Shown: positions 49,907-58,246 of the stretch, in pieces
Layout: each line of letters begins with the position of its first letter
How positions within the stretch are numbered: position 1 is the stretch's first letter
Assembly: GCF_900141985.1 (NCBI RefSeq)
Contig: NZ_FQZK01000006.1
Span: forward strand, 1-64,000
Origin: Nocardiopsis flavescens
GTDB taxonomy: Bacteria; Actinomycetota; Actinomycetes; Streptosporangiales; Streptosporangiaceae
Length of the DNA stretch: 64,000 nt
Direction: 5' to 3'
Translations under genes and position numbers: made by a program
Notes under the pieces: generated by a model
What the model was told of the DNA's origin: nothing
Databases searched by the model: none
What the model saw: only the letters and a program-made list of their open reading frames with translations

Positions 49907-51472
49907 TCAGCGCACGGGGGCGCCGGGGCCCAGCGGGATGCCCAGGGCCCACCAGGCGAGGAACAGGGCGGTCCACACCACCGTCATGCCCACGGCCAGC
50001 GGGAGGGTGTAGGAGGCCAGGGTGCCGATCCCGGCGCTCTTGCGGTACTGCTGGAGGAAGCCGAGCGCCATCACGAAGTAGGGGCTCATCGGGGTGACGG
50101 CGGTGGACCCGGAGTCGGCGATGCGGAACAGCGCCTGGGTGGTCTCGGCGGGGACGTCGATGAGCATGAGCATCGGCACCAGCACCGGTGCGCAGATCGA
50201 CCACATCGCCGAGCCGCTGGTGACGATGACGTTGATGACCGTCAGCAGGGCCAGGATGAGCAGGAACAGCACCACCACGGGGATGCCGCTGGTCTCCAGC
50301 GCCTCGGCCGAGCGCACCGCGATGACGTCGCCGATGTGGGTCCAGTCGAAGTAGGCCAGGAACTGGGCGATGGCGAAGAACAGCACCAGCACCGGCGCCA
50401 TCTGCCTGATGCCCTGCACCATGAGCGCGGGCACGTCGGCGGGCTTGGCGATGGTGCCGACCCGGTGTCCGTGGACGATGCCCACCAGGCCGAAGAGCAG
50501 GGCCACGATGGCGCCGATGCCGTCCAGCAGCGGGGACTCCGCCAGGCTCCCGCCCTCGCCGCGCAGCGGCGACCCGGCGGGGACGACGAGGGCGGCGAGC
50601 ACGGCCAGGGCCAGGACCAGGGCGGTCAGGGCGCGGCGCAGCCCGGAGCGCTCCGCGTCGGTGAGGGTGAGGGTGCCGATGTTCTCCAGGTCCGCGTCGG
50701 GGTCGGGGTCCAGGTCGGGGCGCTTCTCCAGGACGAGCTTGGTGATGAGGGTGATGACCCCGGCCAGCACGACCGAGGAGGCGATGTTGAAGAACCAGTT
50801 GCTCAGCGGCGACACGTAGGCCGCGGGGTCGATGATCTGGGCGGCGGCGGTGGTGATGCCCGCGAAGATGGCGTCGTTGGGGGTGGGGATCGGGCTGGCG
50901 TCGTACCCGGAGGCGATGGCGGTGTAGGCCACGACGACGCCGAGGATGGGCGACTTGCCGACGGCGCGGAAGGCGAGGCCGCCCAGGGGCACCAGGATGA
51001 TGTAGGCGGCGGCCGAGGCGACGTGGGCGACGGTCCCGGCGAAGGCGACCGCGAAGATCACCCAGCCGGTGGGCACGCGGGAGACGCTGACCCGCATGAG
51101 GGCGGCCAGGAAGCCGCTGCGCTCGGCGACGGCGACGCCCATGATGACGGCGACGATGGTGGCCATGGGCGGGAACGAGGCGAAGTTGCCGATCATCGTG
51201 GAGACGGCCATGGCCAGGCCCTCCCCACTGAGGAGGTTGCGGACCACGACGGTCTCGCCGTCGCTCGGTGAGACCACCGAGACGCCGAGCCCGGCCATGA
51301 CCGCGCTGGCGGCGCCGAGGATCGCGGCCAGGATCCAGAACAGCCAGAACGGGTGGGGCAGGGCGTTGCCGACGCGCTCGACGACGGCCATGGCGCGGAC
51401 GATGCGCGGGAGCGGGACGTCCCCGGTGGCGGCGGTCGCGCGGTCGGGGCCACCGGGTGCGGGCTGGGACAT
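49907..51472 (-). CDS. AbgT-family transporter
   Basis: 521 residues with about 12-13 membrane segments. The N-terminal VERVGNALPHPFWLFWILAAI, then VHGHRVGTIA, VIVTSGSAMWSICAPVLVPML and SGSTAVTPMSPYFVMALGFLQQYRKSAGIGTL, match AbgT proteins, which carry p-aminobenzoyl-glutamate or export sulphonamides using the proton gradient. Its gene begins 24 bp after a secreted esterase gene, so the two are probably one transcript. The AGGAG site before the ATG at 51472 is strong. Whether it imports an esterase product or exports a drug cannot be told. Confidence 0.92.
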   Translation of the reverse strand: MSQPAPGGPDRATAATGDVPLPRIVRAMAVVERVGNALPHPFWLFWILAAILGAASAVMAGLGVSVVSPSDGETVVVRNLLSGEGLAMAVSTMIGNFASFPPMATIVAVIMGVAVAERSGFLAALMRVSVSRVPTGWVIFAVAFAGTVAHVASAAAYIILVPLGGLAFRAVGKSPILGVVVAYTAIASGYDASPIPTPNDAIFAGITTAAAQIIDPAAYVSPLSNWFFNIASSVVLAGVITLITKLVLEKRPDLDPDPDADLENIGTLTLTDAERSGLRRALTALVLALAVLAALVVPAGSPLRGEGGSLAESPLLDGIGAIVALLFGLVGIVHGHRVGTIAKPADVPALMVQGIRQMAPVLVLFFAIAQFLAYFDWTHIGDVIAVRSAEALETSGIPVVVLFLLILALLTVINVIVTSGSAMWSICAPVLVPMLMLIDVPAETTQALFRIADSGSTAVTPMSPYFVMALGFLQQYRKSAGIGTLASYTLPLAVGMTVVWTALFLAWWALGIPLGPGAPVR

Positions 51473-51496
51473 GCGGGTCTCCTGTGGCTGGGCGGG

Positions 51497-52453
51497 TCAG
51501 GCGGCGGGCAGGTGGTACCGGCTGACGAAGCGCCACAGTTCCTCGTGGGCCTCGATGGTCGGTGTCGTGTACCCGCCGCCGCTGTAGGAGTCGGCGCCGG
51601 GCCAGGTGTGCCCGCCGCCGTCGACGGCGACGTGGCGGACGCGGGCGCCGCGGTCGCAGCCGCGCCACTCCCGGACGGTGATGTCGGGCTCGGTCCGGCG
51701 GACGCGCGGGCCGGGGCGGCAGCCGTGGGCGTCGGCCCGGGCGGCGTTCCAGGCGGCGATGTCGGGCAGGCCGCGGTCGGCGTCGCCGGTGTAGGGGATG
51801 GTGGCGTCGTCGGTGCCGTGGAAGGAGATCACCGGCACGGGCCGGACGGGGTCGCAGTCCACGCCGTGGGGGTAGAGGGCGGCGGCCACGGGGGCGATGG
51901 CGGCCACCCGCTCGGAGGCGGCGCAGGCCAGGAGCGCGGTGAACGCGCCGCCGTTGGACTTGCCGGTGGCGTAGACCCGGGCGGGGTCGGTGCACAGGGC
52001 GGCCTCGACCGCGTCGAGGAGGTCGTGGGTGAAGGCGACGTCGTCGACGCCGGGGGCGGAGTAGGGGGCGCCCTGCCAGGCCTGGCGGTCGCCGTCCCCC
52101 TGGCCGACGACGCCCTCGGGGTAGACGACGACGGCGGGGAGTTCGGACAGGCCGGAGAAGGCCTCGGTCCCGGCCCCGGTGTTGCCTCGGCCGTGGTAGG
52201 CGAGGACGACCGGCCAGGCGCGCCGTCCGTCGTAGCGGTCGGGCAGGTGGAGGCGGTAGGAGCGCTCCAGGCCCCCGCTGGTCAGGGAGTGCGGCGCGCT
52301 CGTGCCGGGCTCCTGGGGCGGGGCGGTGCCGCAGCCCGCGGAGCGGTGGGGGTGCGGGGCGGCCTGGGCGGGGGCGGGGACGGCGGTGAGCAGCAGGGCG
52401 GGCACGGCGAGAGCGGCGGCGAGCCGGGCCAGGGGCCGGGCGGTGCGGCGCAT
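51497..52453 (-). CDS. Secreted PHB-depolymerase/feruloyl-esterase-like hydrolase (LpqC-like)
   Basis: 318 residues with an N-terminal signal peptide (twin Arg, long Ala/Leu run, PAQAAP). The alpha/beta-hydrolase domain has SYRLHLP and PVVLAYHGRG at the start, nucleophile motif GKSNGG, FHGTDDATIPY with the acid, and DGGGHTWPG with the His. This is the Esterase_phb type, which includes PHB depolymerases and feruloyl/acetyl-xylan esterases. The paralogue at 54430-55377 shares the domain layout and many motifs (AWQGAPYS.PGVDDVAFTH, GLPDIAAWNA). It precedes an AbgT transporter gene by 24 bp. The natural ester is unknown. Confidence 0.88.
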   Translation of the reverse strand: MRRTARPLARLAAALAVPALLLTAVPAPAQAAPHPHRSAGCGTAPPQEPGTSAPHSLTSGGLERSYRLHLPDRYDGRRAWPVVLAYHGRGNTGAGTEAFSGLSELPAVVVYPEGVVGQGDGDRQAWQGAPYSAPGVDDVAFTHDLLDAVEAALCTDPARVYATGKSNGGAFTALLACAASERVAAIAPVAAALYPHGVDCDPVRPVPVISFHGTDDATIPYTGDADRGLPDIAAWNAARADAHGCRPGPRVRRTEPDITVREWRGCDRGARVRHVAVDGGGHTWPGADSYSGGGYTTPTIEAHEELWRFVSRYHLPAA

Positions 52454-52690
52454 GTCGGTGGTCCTCTCCGTCGGTGGTGTGCGGGGGTGCGGGCGCCCGG
52501 TCGGGCGTGGCGCGGGTACGGCTGACGGGCCCTCGGCGGTCGCGGCGCGGGTGCCGGGGCGGCGGGTGTTCTCGGGTGCGGTCGGGGCCGGGTCCGCGGT
52601 GCGCGGACCCGGCGGCGGTGCCTCGGGCGGCGGTGCGCGCCCCGGGAGGCGGGCCGTGCCCCCCGGGCTCCGGGCCCGGGAGGGCGGGCC

Positions 52691-53470
52691 CTACTCCTGG
52701 AGCCACTCCCGGGCGAAATCGGTGATGCGGTCGACGACGGCGGTGACGATGGCCGCGCCGTCGGACCCGGTGGCCCGGGTCGGGTCGCCCAGGACCCCGT
52801 CGGGGCTGAGGCGGTCGTAGCGGACCTGGAGGGCGGGGTGGCCGCGGCGGCGGGCGAGCCGGGACAGGCGGTCGAGGCCGGCCAGGGCGGTGGTGCCCGG
52901 GCGCAGGCGGCCGGCGCGGACGAGGTCGGGGGCCAGGTGGAGCATCTGTGCGGTCTCGGCCTCGCCGCTGTGGCCGCTGACCTCGCTCACGTCCATGGCG
53001 GCCACGGCCTCGGCGGCCAGGGCGGTGAGCGGGGTCCAGGCGAATTCCAGGTCGGGGCGGTCGGCCAGCAGGTCCTGGGCGACGGTGGTGAGAGCGGCGT
53101 TGTTGCCGCCGTGCCCGGTGATGACGAGGACCTTGCGCCAGCCGTGGCGGTACAGGCCCCCGACGTACTCGTGGACCACGGCGCGGAAGGTGTCGACACT
53201 GAGGCTGAGCGTCCCGGCGAAGGCCAGGTGGTGCGGGGAGACGCCCACGGGCAGCGAGGGGCCGATGACGGCGCGCCCGTCCAGGCGGGCGGCGACGCGT
53301 TCGGCGACCCGTTCGGCGCGGACCAGGTCGGTGCCCAGCGGCAGGCCGGGGCCGTGCTGTTCCAGGGCGCCGGCCGGGAGCAGGACGAGCGGGCTGTCGG
53401 CGACGGCCCGCTCCGCCTCCTCGGTGGTGAGGTCGGCCAGGTACGGCGCGGGTCCGGGACGGGCGCTCAC
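52691..53470 (-). CDS. Creatininase-family amidohydrolase
   Basis: 259 residues. LLPAGALEQHGPGLPLGTD holds metal ligands Glu37, His39 and Asp48. LVITGHGGNNAAL and VSGHSGEAETAQML are the other family motifs, where creatininases and mycofactocin MftE have a further Glu and His. Members cut ring or peptide amide bonds in small molecules. No mycofactocin genes are nearby. The GTG start at 53470 overlaps the stop of a GntR regulator by 4 bases (GTGA), so the regulator and enzyme form one transcript. The esterase-AbgT pair lies 237 bp further on. Confidence 0.9.
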   Translation of the reverse strand: MSARPGPAPYLADLTTEEAERAVADSPLVLLPAGALEQHGPGLPLGTDLVRAERVAERVAARLDGRAVIGPSLPVGVSPHHLAFAGTLSLSVDTFRAVVHEYVGGLYRHGWRKVLVITGHGGNNAALTTVAQDLLADRPDLEFAWTPLTALAAEAVAAMDVSEVSGHSGEAETAQMLHLAPDLVRAGRLRPGTTALAGLDRLSRLARRRGHPALQVRYDRLSPDGVLGDPTRATGSDGAAIVTAVVDRITDFAREWLQE

Positions 53471-54141
53471 CGGGCCCCTCCGGCGACGGCGTCGCGGATG
53501 GCGCGCAGGTGGTCGCGGGTGAGGCGCTCGGCGGCGCCGGCGTCGCCGTCGCGGACGGCCTCCAGGATGAGGAGATGCTCGGCGTGGTCGCGTTCGCGGT
53601 CGTGGTAGCGGTGCCGGATCTCGACCTGTTCGCGGGCGCGGACGTGCAGCAGGGCCTCGACGGTCTCCCTGAGGAGGGGGTTTCCGGTGGCGGCGGCCAG
53701 GGCGACGTGGAAGTGGACGGGGCCGGCCGGGCCGAACCGGGGCGGGTGCAGGGCGTTCTGCGCCGACTGCCCGAGCCGGGCCAGGTCGTCGTCGGTGCGG
53801 GCGCCGGCGGCCCGGGCGGCGATGGCGGGCTCGACGACGAGGCGGGCCTCGGCGAGTTCGAGGACGGTGTCCCCCTCCCTGCGGGGCAGGTGGGGGTTGA
53901 CCATGAGCGTGCGGGCGAAGCCGGGGCCGACGTAGGTGCCCGACCCGTGCCGGAACTCGACGACCCCGGTGGCCTCCAGGCGGCGCAGCGCCTCGCGGAC
54001 CGTGGGGGTGGTGACGTCGAAGCGCCGGGCCAGCTCGCGGGAGGACGCCAGGAGGTCTCCGGCGCCCAGGCGCTGCTCGCGGATGATCTCAACGATGTCG
54101 TCGGCCAGGCGCTCGGAGAGGGACGGCTCGGTTCTACTCAT
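53467..54141 (-). CDS. GntR/FadR-family transcriptional regulator
   Basis: 224 residues. Winged helix at about 8-75 (LADDIVEIIREQRLGAGDLLASSRELARRFDVTTPTVREALRRLEATG then GSGTYV), then an all-helical FCD effector domain (AEARLVVEPAIAARAAGAR, VHFHVALAAATGNPLL, EHLLILEAVRDGDAGAAERL) with His residues that can bind a metal. It is translationally coupled to the creatininase gene and probably controls that gene and the esterase-AbgT pair. No ribosome site precedes the ATG at 54141, and a good promoter ends right at it, so the mRNA is probably leaderless; a palindrome overlaps that promoter. Confidence 0.9.
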   Translation of the reverse strand: MSRTEPSLSERLADDIVEIIREQRLGAGDLLASSRELARRFDVTTPTVREALRRLEATGVVEFRHGSGTYVGPGFARTLMVNPHLPRREGDTVLELAEARLVVEPAIAARAAGARTDDDLARLGQSAQNALHPPRFGPAGPVHFHVALAAATGNPLLRETVEALLHVRAREQVEIRHRYHDRERDHAEHLLILEAVRDGDAGAAERLTRDHLRAIRDAVAGGAR

Positions 54142-54142
54142 A

Positions 54143-54177
54143 AAGTGACTAAATCACTTAGTCGGTGAGTGCGTCAA
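54143..54177 (-). promoter_or_regulatory. Promoter with overlapping palindrome, likely leaderless and autoregulated
   Basis: Read on the minus strand, TTGACG (54177-54172) and TTTAGT (54153-54148) form a -35/-10 pair 18 bp apart. Transcription would then begin about 7 nt later, at the A of the GntR ATG (54141). AAGTGA (54143-54148) and TCACTT (54154-54159) are inverted arms around CTAAA and cover the -10 and start region, where a GntR-family dimer could bind. Confidence 0.5.
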
Positions 54178-54275
54178 GTCACACACGCGTCCCGTCCGCG
54201 GCGACCGCGCAGGTGGGGCGGGTGCGGACCGGGCGGGAGCCGCCGCGGTGCGAAGCGGCGCAAGGCGAAGCGGCG

Positions 54276-54427
54276 CGGTGCGGTGCGGTGCGGTGCGGTG
54301 CAAGGCGAAGCGGCGCGGCGCGGCGCGGGGGCAGGGAGAGGCGAAGCGGCGCGGCGCGGGGGCAGGGAGAGGCGAAGCGGCGCGGCGCGGGGGCAGGGAG
54401 AGGCGAAGCGGCGCGGCGCGGGGGCGG
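54276..54427. repeat. Pentanucleotide array and 31-bp minisatellite
   Basis: CGGTG is repeated five times without change at 54276-54300. It is followed by four copies of a unit beginning AGGCGAAGCGGCGCGGCGCG and ending GCAGGGAG: starts at 54303, 54339, 54370 and 54401. The first unit is 36 bp because of one extra CGGCG; the next two are 31 bp and the last breaks off near 54425. The array lies in the 288-bp gap between the GntR gene and the second esterase. The remaining part, 54178-54275, shows no gene. Confidence 0.9.
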
Positions 54428-54429
54428 GG

Positions 54430-55377
54430 TCAGGGCAGGGGCAGGCGGTACCGGGAGACGAACCGCCACAGCTCCCGGTACGCCTCCACCGTGGCGGTGG
54501 TGCGCCCCGGGCCGGAGGAGGCGGGCGCCCCGGGCCAGGTGTGGCCGCCGCCCTCGACGACCACGTGCCGCACGCCGGCGCCCCGGTCGCAGCCCGACCA
54601 CTCCAGGGCGGTCGCGTCCGGGCCCGGCCGCTCCGCCTCCGGGCCCGCGCGGCAGCCGTGGGCGGCGGCGCGGTCGGCGTTCCAGGCGGCGATGTCGGGC
54701 AGGCCGCGGCCGGGGTCGCCGACGTAGGGGATGGTGGCGTCGTCGGTGCCGTGGAAGGAGACCACCGGGACCGGGCGGGAGGTGTCGCACTCCAGGCCGT
54801 GGGGGTAGAAGGCGGCCGCCACCGCGGCGACCGCGGTGATCCGCCCCGGAGCGGCGCAGGCCAGGACCTCGGCGAACCCGCCGCCGTTGGACATGCCCGC
54901 GGCGTAGACCCGGGTCCGGTCCACGCACGTCCGCGACTCCACCGTGTCCAGGAGCGCGTGGGTGAAGGCCACGTCGTCGACCCCGGGGTCGGAGTAGGGG
55001 GCGCCCTGCCAGGCCTGGCGGCCCTCGTCCCCCTCCACTCCGTCGGGCAGCACGACCACGGCGGGCAGCGCGGCCACCCCCGAGTAGCCCGCCATGCCCT
55101 CGGCGCTGCCGCCGCGCCCGTGGTAGGCCAGCAGCACCGGCCAGGCGCGGCCCGGCGTGTACCCCTCGGGCAGGTGCAACAGGTAGGAGCGCTCCCGGTC
55201 GCCGTCGACCAGGGCGTACCGCCGCGCCTGCCCCGGCTCCTGGGGCGGCGCCTGCCCGCAGCCGGTGGAGCGCAGGCCCCGGTCGGGGTCGTGCGGGACG
55301 GCCGCGCCGGGGACGCCCACCGCCAGGGCGGCCAGGGCGAGCACCAGGATCGGGCGGACGAGCATGCGCCGGGGCAC
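54430..55377 (-). CDS. Secreted PHB-depolymerase/feruloyl-esterase-like hydrolase, paralogue
   Basis: 315 residues, paralogous to the protein at 51497-52453. A signal peptide (RRMLVRPILVLALAALAVGVPGAA) is followed by RSTGCGQAPPQEPG, PVLLAYHGRGG, nucleophile motif GMSNGG, FHGTDDATIPY and EGGGHTWPG. The same AWQGAPYSDPGVDDVAFTH and GLPDIAAWNADRA blocks occur in both. The start is the GTG at 55377 with AAGGAG 7 nt upstream. Its stop lies 3 bp from the minisatellite. The duplication encloses the GntR-creatininase pair, which suggests a local duplication or the capture of two related genes. Confidence 0.87.
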   Translation of the reverse strand: MPRRMLVRPILVLALAALAVGVPGAAVPHDPDRGLRSTGCGQAPPQEPGQARRYALVDGDRERSYLLHLPEGYTPGRAWPVLLAYHGRGGSAEGMAGYSGVAALPAVVVLPDGVEGDEGRQAWQGAPYSDPGVDDVAFTHALLDTVESRTCVDRTRVYAAGMSNGGGFAEVLACAAPGRITAVAAVAAAFYPHGLECDTSRPVPVVSFHGTDDATIPYVGDPGRGLPDIAAWNADRAAAHGCRAGPEAERPGPDATALEWSGCDRGAGVRHVVVEGGGHTWPGAPASSGPGRTTATVEAYRELWRFVSRYRLPLP

Positions 55378-55437
55378 GCGGCGCTCCTTCCCGGGGCGGC
55401 AAACGGACATCGACGACGTTATCGGCTTCCGGCCCAT

Positions 55438-55474
55438 AAAACGGTTCTGCGGTCGGCCGCCGTTTTGCTACCTT
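55438..55474 (+). promoter_or_regulatory. Extended -10 promoter with inverted repeat upstream of the vWA operon
   Basis: TGCTACCTT (55466-55474) is an extended -10 element (TGn plus TACCTT). AAAACGG (55438-55444) and CCGTTTT (55460-55466) are perfect arms 15 bp apart that run into it and might bind a regulator. The patch is AT-richer than its surroundings. The leader to the ATG at 55596 would be about 115 nt. Confidence 0.4.
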
Positions 55475-55595
55475 CGGCGGGCGGGCCGTGGGACTTCGGC
55501 CGCGACTTCCGAGAACTGCCTTGTACGCACCATTCACGCCGGTCGCGCCTTCACTCCCCGGCCCGCGCACCCCCACCCCGGAGCGGACGCGGACG

Positions 55596-57041
55596 ATGAC
55601 CGACACCTACACCGACCTGCTGGCCTGCGAGGACCTGCTGCTGTTCGCCTCCGCCGCCGTCGCATCCACGGGGCAGCGCGAGTTCCACACCGCGTCCGGG
55701 GAGCAGGGCCCCTCCCTGGACTTCCTGCACGACTACGTCCACGGCACCCTGCCCGACCTGTACGGGCTGATGCTCGCCCTGCACGTCAACGACCACAACG
55801 CCGCGCGGATCGTGCACACCCTGCTCTCGCGCCCCGCGCCCGGGGCCGACCCCGCGCTGCGCCCCCGGGAGAACGGGCTGATCCGCCTGCGCCTGGCCCG
55901 CATGCCCCCGCAGCGGGTCTACCGGCTGTTCCGGCGTCTGGCGGCCGAGCGCGTGAACAACCGCCGCACCCGCGCGGCCATGCGCGACTGGATCGCCCGC
56001 CGCCCCCTGGAGCTCGACGCGCTGAAGTACCGCGCGGGTCTGCGCGCCGCCGCCCGGCACGCCCGGGTCCCGCTGCCCGGCGAGGTGGCCCGGTTCCTGT
56101 TCTCGCGCCCGGCCGACCGGCGCCGCGCCCCCTACACCGCGCCCCTGCTGGAGTCCCACCGCCGTGCGCACTACGCGGCCCGGGAGCTGTACGGCCTGCC
56201 CCTCACCGTCGCCGAGGGGTTCGCCGCCCACCACCGGGTGCCGCGCCGGGCCTTCCTGGAGGGCATCGCCGGGCGCACGACGGCCGCCGAGCGGCTGCGC
56301 CTGGACCGCACCGCGCGCTGCCACGGCCTGGAGGCGCCGCTGTCCGACCTGGGCACGGCCCCGCTGCTGCGCCTGTGCGCGTACGTGGTGGGGCTGGCGG
56401 TGTCCGAGCGCCGCGAGCGGCGCGCGGAGCTGGAGGCGGCGCTGGAGCGGGCGGCCCGGCGCACGGCGGGGCCGCTGGCCGGGACCTGGCCGCGCACCGC
56501 CGCCGTGCTGGACGACAGCTACTCCTCCACCGGGTCGCGCGAGCGCCGCAACCGCCCGCTGGCGCTGGCGCTGGCCTGCCACCACCTGCTGCGGGTGCTG
56601 GCCCCGGGAGGGACCTCGCACTGGGTGTCGGGGCACCGCGACGCGCTCACCGTCCGTCCGCAGGGCCCCACCCGGCTCGCCGAGCCGATCCTGGACGCCC
56701 TGGACACCGGGCCCGCCCGGGTGGTCGTGGTCTCCGACGGCTACGACGACACCCCGCCGCTGCTGTCGGACGCCCTGCTGCTGTGGCGGCGCCGCGTGGA
56801 CCCGGAGCGCTCGGTGGCGCTGGTGCACCTGGCCCCGGTGCTGGACGCGGGGGTCCTGGCCCCGCACCGGCTGTCCCCGGCGGTGCCCACCCTCGGGCTG
56901 CACGACCCCGCGGTCCTGCCGTCGCTGGTGGAGCTGGCCCGGTTCGGCGAGGGGCGGCTGGGCCTGGCCGACCTGCGGGCGCACCTGCTCGCCACCGCCG
57001 ACACCGTCCTGGACGGCGAACGCGCCGGGGAGGCGGCGTGA
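55596..57041 (+). CDS. vWA-domain protein with helical N-terminal region, uncharacterised
   Basis: 481 residues. Residues 1-290 look almost wholly helical and Arg/Leu-rich, with no motif I know. From about 300 comes a von Willebrand A domain: VLDDSYSSTGS has the metal-site DxSxS pattern (Asp306, Ser308, Ser310), RPLALALACHHLLRVLAPG is the next helix, and VVVVSDGYDD holds the later Asp (residue 381). A helical region followed by a C-terminal vWA domain recalls the Ro60/TROVE layout, but I could not match the N-terminus to TROVE. There is no signal peptide, so it is cytoplasmic. I chose the ATG at 55596; an upstream GTG at 55488 would add 36 Pro/Arg-rich residues. Its TGA overlaps the GTG of the next gene (GTGA), so the two proteins probably work together. 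Confidence 0.75.
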   Translation: MTDTYTDLLACEDLLLFASAAVASTGQREFHTASGEQGPSLDFLHDYVHGTLPDLYGLMLALHVNDHNAARIVHTLLSRPAPGADPALRPRENGLIRLRLARMPPQRVYRLFRRLAAERVNNRRTRAAMRDWIARRPLELDALKYRAGLRAAARHARVPLPGEVARFLFSRPADRRRAPYTAPLLESHRRAHYAARELYGLPLTVAEGFAAHHRVPRRAFLEGIAGRTTAAERLRLDRTARCHGLEAPLSDLGTAPLLRLCAYVVGLAVSERRERRAELEAALERAARRTAGPLAGTWPRTAAVLDDSYSSTGSRERRNRPLALALACHHLLRVLAPGGTSHWVSGHRDALTVRPQGPTRLAEPILDALDTGPARVVVVSDGYDDTPPLLSDALLLWRRRVDPERSVALVHLAPVLDAGVLAPHRLSPAVPTLGLHDPAVLPSLVELARFGEGRLGLADLRAHLLATADTVLDGERAGEAA

Positions 57042-58246
57042 GCGGCCCGCGGGGGATCGTCCTGGAGGGGGTGGCCACCGGCACCGCCCAGCAGTGGGGC
57101 GGGGTGCGGCTGGTGCCGCTGCTGCGCTCCGCGCCGGTGCCGGGGCTGCGGCTGCACCCGATGGCCGCCGAGGACCTGCGCGACAACCCGGGGATCGCCC
57201 GCGGGTACGAGGACGCGGGGGTGTGCTGCTACGTGCCGCACGCCTATGTGCTGACCTGGGACGGCGACCCCTCCCCCGGGGCCGCCTACGGCACCCGCCT
57301 GGTGGCGCCGGGCCGCTCGTCCGCGCCCCGGCGGATGCACCTGTCCCCGGGCGGGGCGCGCGGGGCCGACCGCGGCCGGAGCCGGTTCCTGCCGATGCGG
57401 CTGGCGGTGGAGGGCCTGCTGTCGCTGTTCTCCGGCGGACCCGAGACCGCCTGGGCGGAGTGGTCGCGCGACCTGGTCCGCCGGGGCGTGCCCTCCCCCG
57501 GGGCCGACACCCGCCCCGGCCGGGAGATCGGGGGGCTGGCGGAGGCGCTGCGGGTGTTCGAGATCCACCGGGACCAGTGCGGGGCGGCGGTGTACGTGGC
57601 CGACGTCCTGGCTTCGGTCCACCTGTACCCGCACCCGGACGACTACCGGGCGCTGCACACGAGCATGCTGCTGGACCTGTTCGGCGAGGCCCTGTACACC
57701 TACGGGCTGCTGCGGTACGCGGTCCCCCCGCTGTACACGCCGCTGCGGGAGGAGCGGGTGCGCTCTCTGGCCGACCTGCGCCGGGAGGTGGCGCACAGCC
57801 GCGAGCGGACGCGCCGGGGCCACGACTCCCTGATGCTCGCCTCGCTCACCGGGGGCCTCTACCGGAGCGGGCACGGGGAGGGCTTCGGCGGACGGCCGCA
57901 GGAGGGGGCCGGCGGGGGGCACCGGACGCGGTTCCGCACGGGGTGGCTGGCCCCGGAGCCGACTCGCGGGGAGGACCTGCACGTGGGCGAGGTCGTCGAG
58001 GACACGGACGGGCGGACCGCCTACCTCAAGACGCTGCGGCTCTCGTCCTCCCAGGTGCGCCAGGCACGCCTGCTGGCCGCGCTGAACGGGGCGGGGTGGC
58101 GGCTGGAGGGGGCCGCGCTGGACCTGGGGGTGAGCGTGTCCGCGCTCACCGAGCGGCTGGACCGGGCGGGGCTGGGGCACCTGCTGGCCCCGGGCCTGCT
58201 GGAGGCGCACCGCGCCGAGCGGCGCCGCGCCGCCCGCCGCCGCTGA
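57038..58246 (+). CDS. Uncharacterised partner of the vWA protein, C-terminal HTH
   Basis: 402 residues. The N-terminal part has QQWGGVRLVPLLRSAPVPGLRLHP and CCYVPHAYVLTWDG. The middle holds FLPMRLAVEGLLSLFSGGPETAWAEWSRDL, LAEALRVFEIHRDQCGAAVYVADVL and HPDDYRALHTSMLLDLFGE; this looks like one conserved domain with possible catalytic His, Asp and Cys. The last 65 residues (TAYLKTLRLSSSQVRQARLLAALNGAGWRLEGAALDLGVSVSALTERLDRAGLGHLL) look like a Fis-type helix-turn-helix. From memory it resembles proteins named ARPP-2 domain proteins in actinomycete genomes; I cannot verify that. It starts at the GTG at 57038 inside the stop of the vWA gene. A role as regulator or as an effector tied to nucleic acid is possible, but none is shown. 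Confidence 0.72.
   Translation: MSGPRGIVLEGVATGTAQQWGGVRLVPLLRSAPVPGLRLHPMAAEDLRDNPGIARGYEDAGVCCYVPHAYVLTWDGDPSPGAAYGTRLVAPGRSSAPRRMHLSPGGARGADRGRSRFLPMRLAVEGLLSLFSGGPETAWAEWSRDLVRRGVPSPGADTRPGREIGGLAEALRVFEIHRDQCGAAVYVADVLASVHLYPHPDDYRALHTSMLLDLFGEALYTYGLLRYAVPPLYTPLREERVRSLADLRREVAHSRERTRRGHDSLMLASLTGGLYRSGHGEGFGGRPQEGAGGGHRTRFRTGWLAPEPTRGEDLHVGEVVEDTDGRTAYLKTLRLSSSQVRQARLLAALNGAGWRLEGAALDLGVSVSALTERLDRAGLGHLLAPGLLEAHRAERRRAARRR

Noticed and set aside
54178..54275. Insertion sequence end near the minisatellite
   Set aside because: No terminal inverted repeats or transposase coding sequence were found; only simple repeats.
55488..55595. Earlier GTG start for the vWA protein
   Set aside because: The extra 36 residues are Pro/Arg-rich and look like leader DNA; the ATG at 55596 begins a more ordered sequence.
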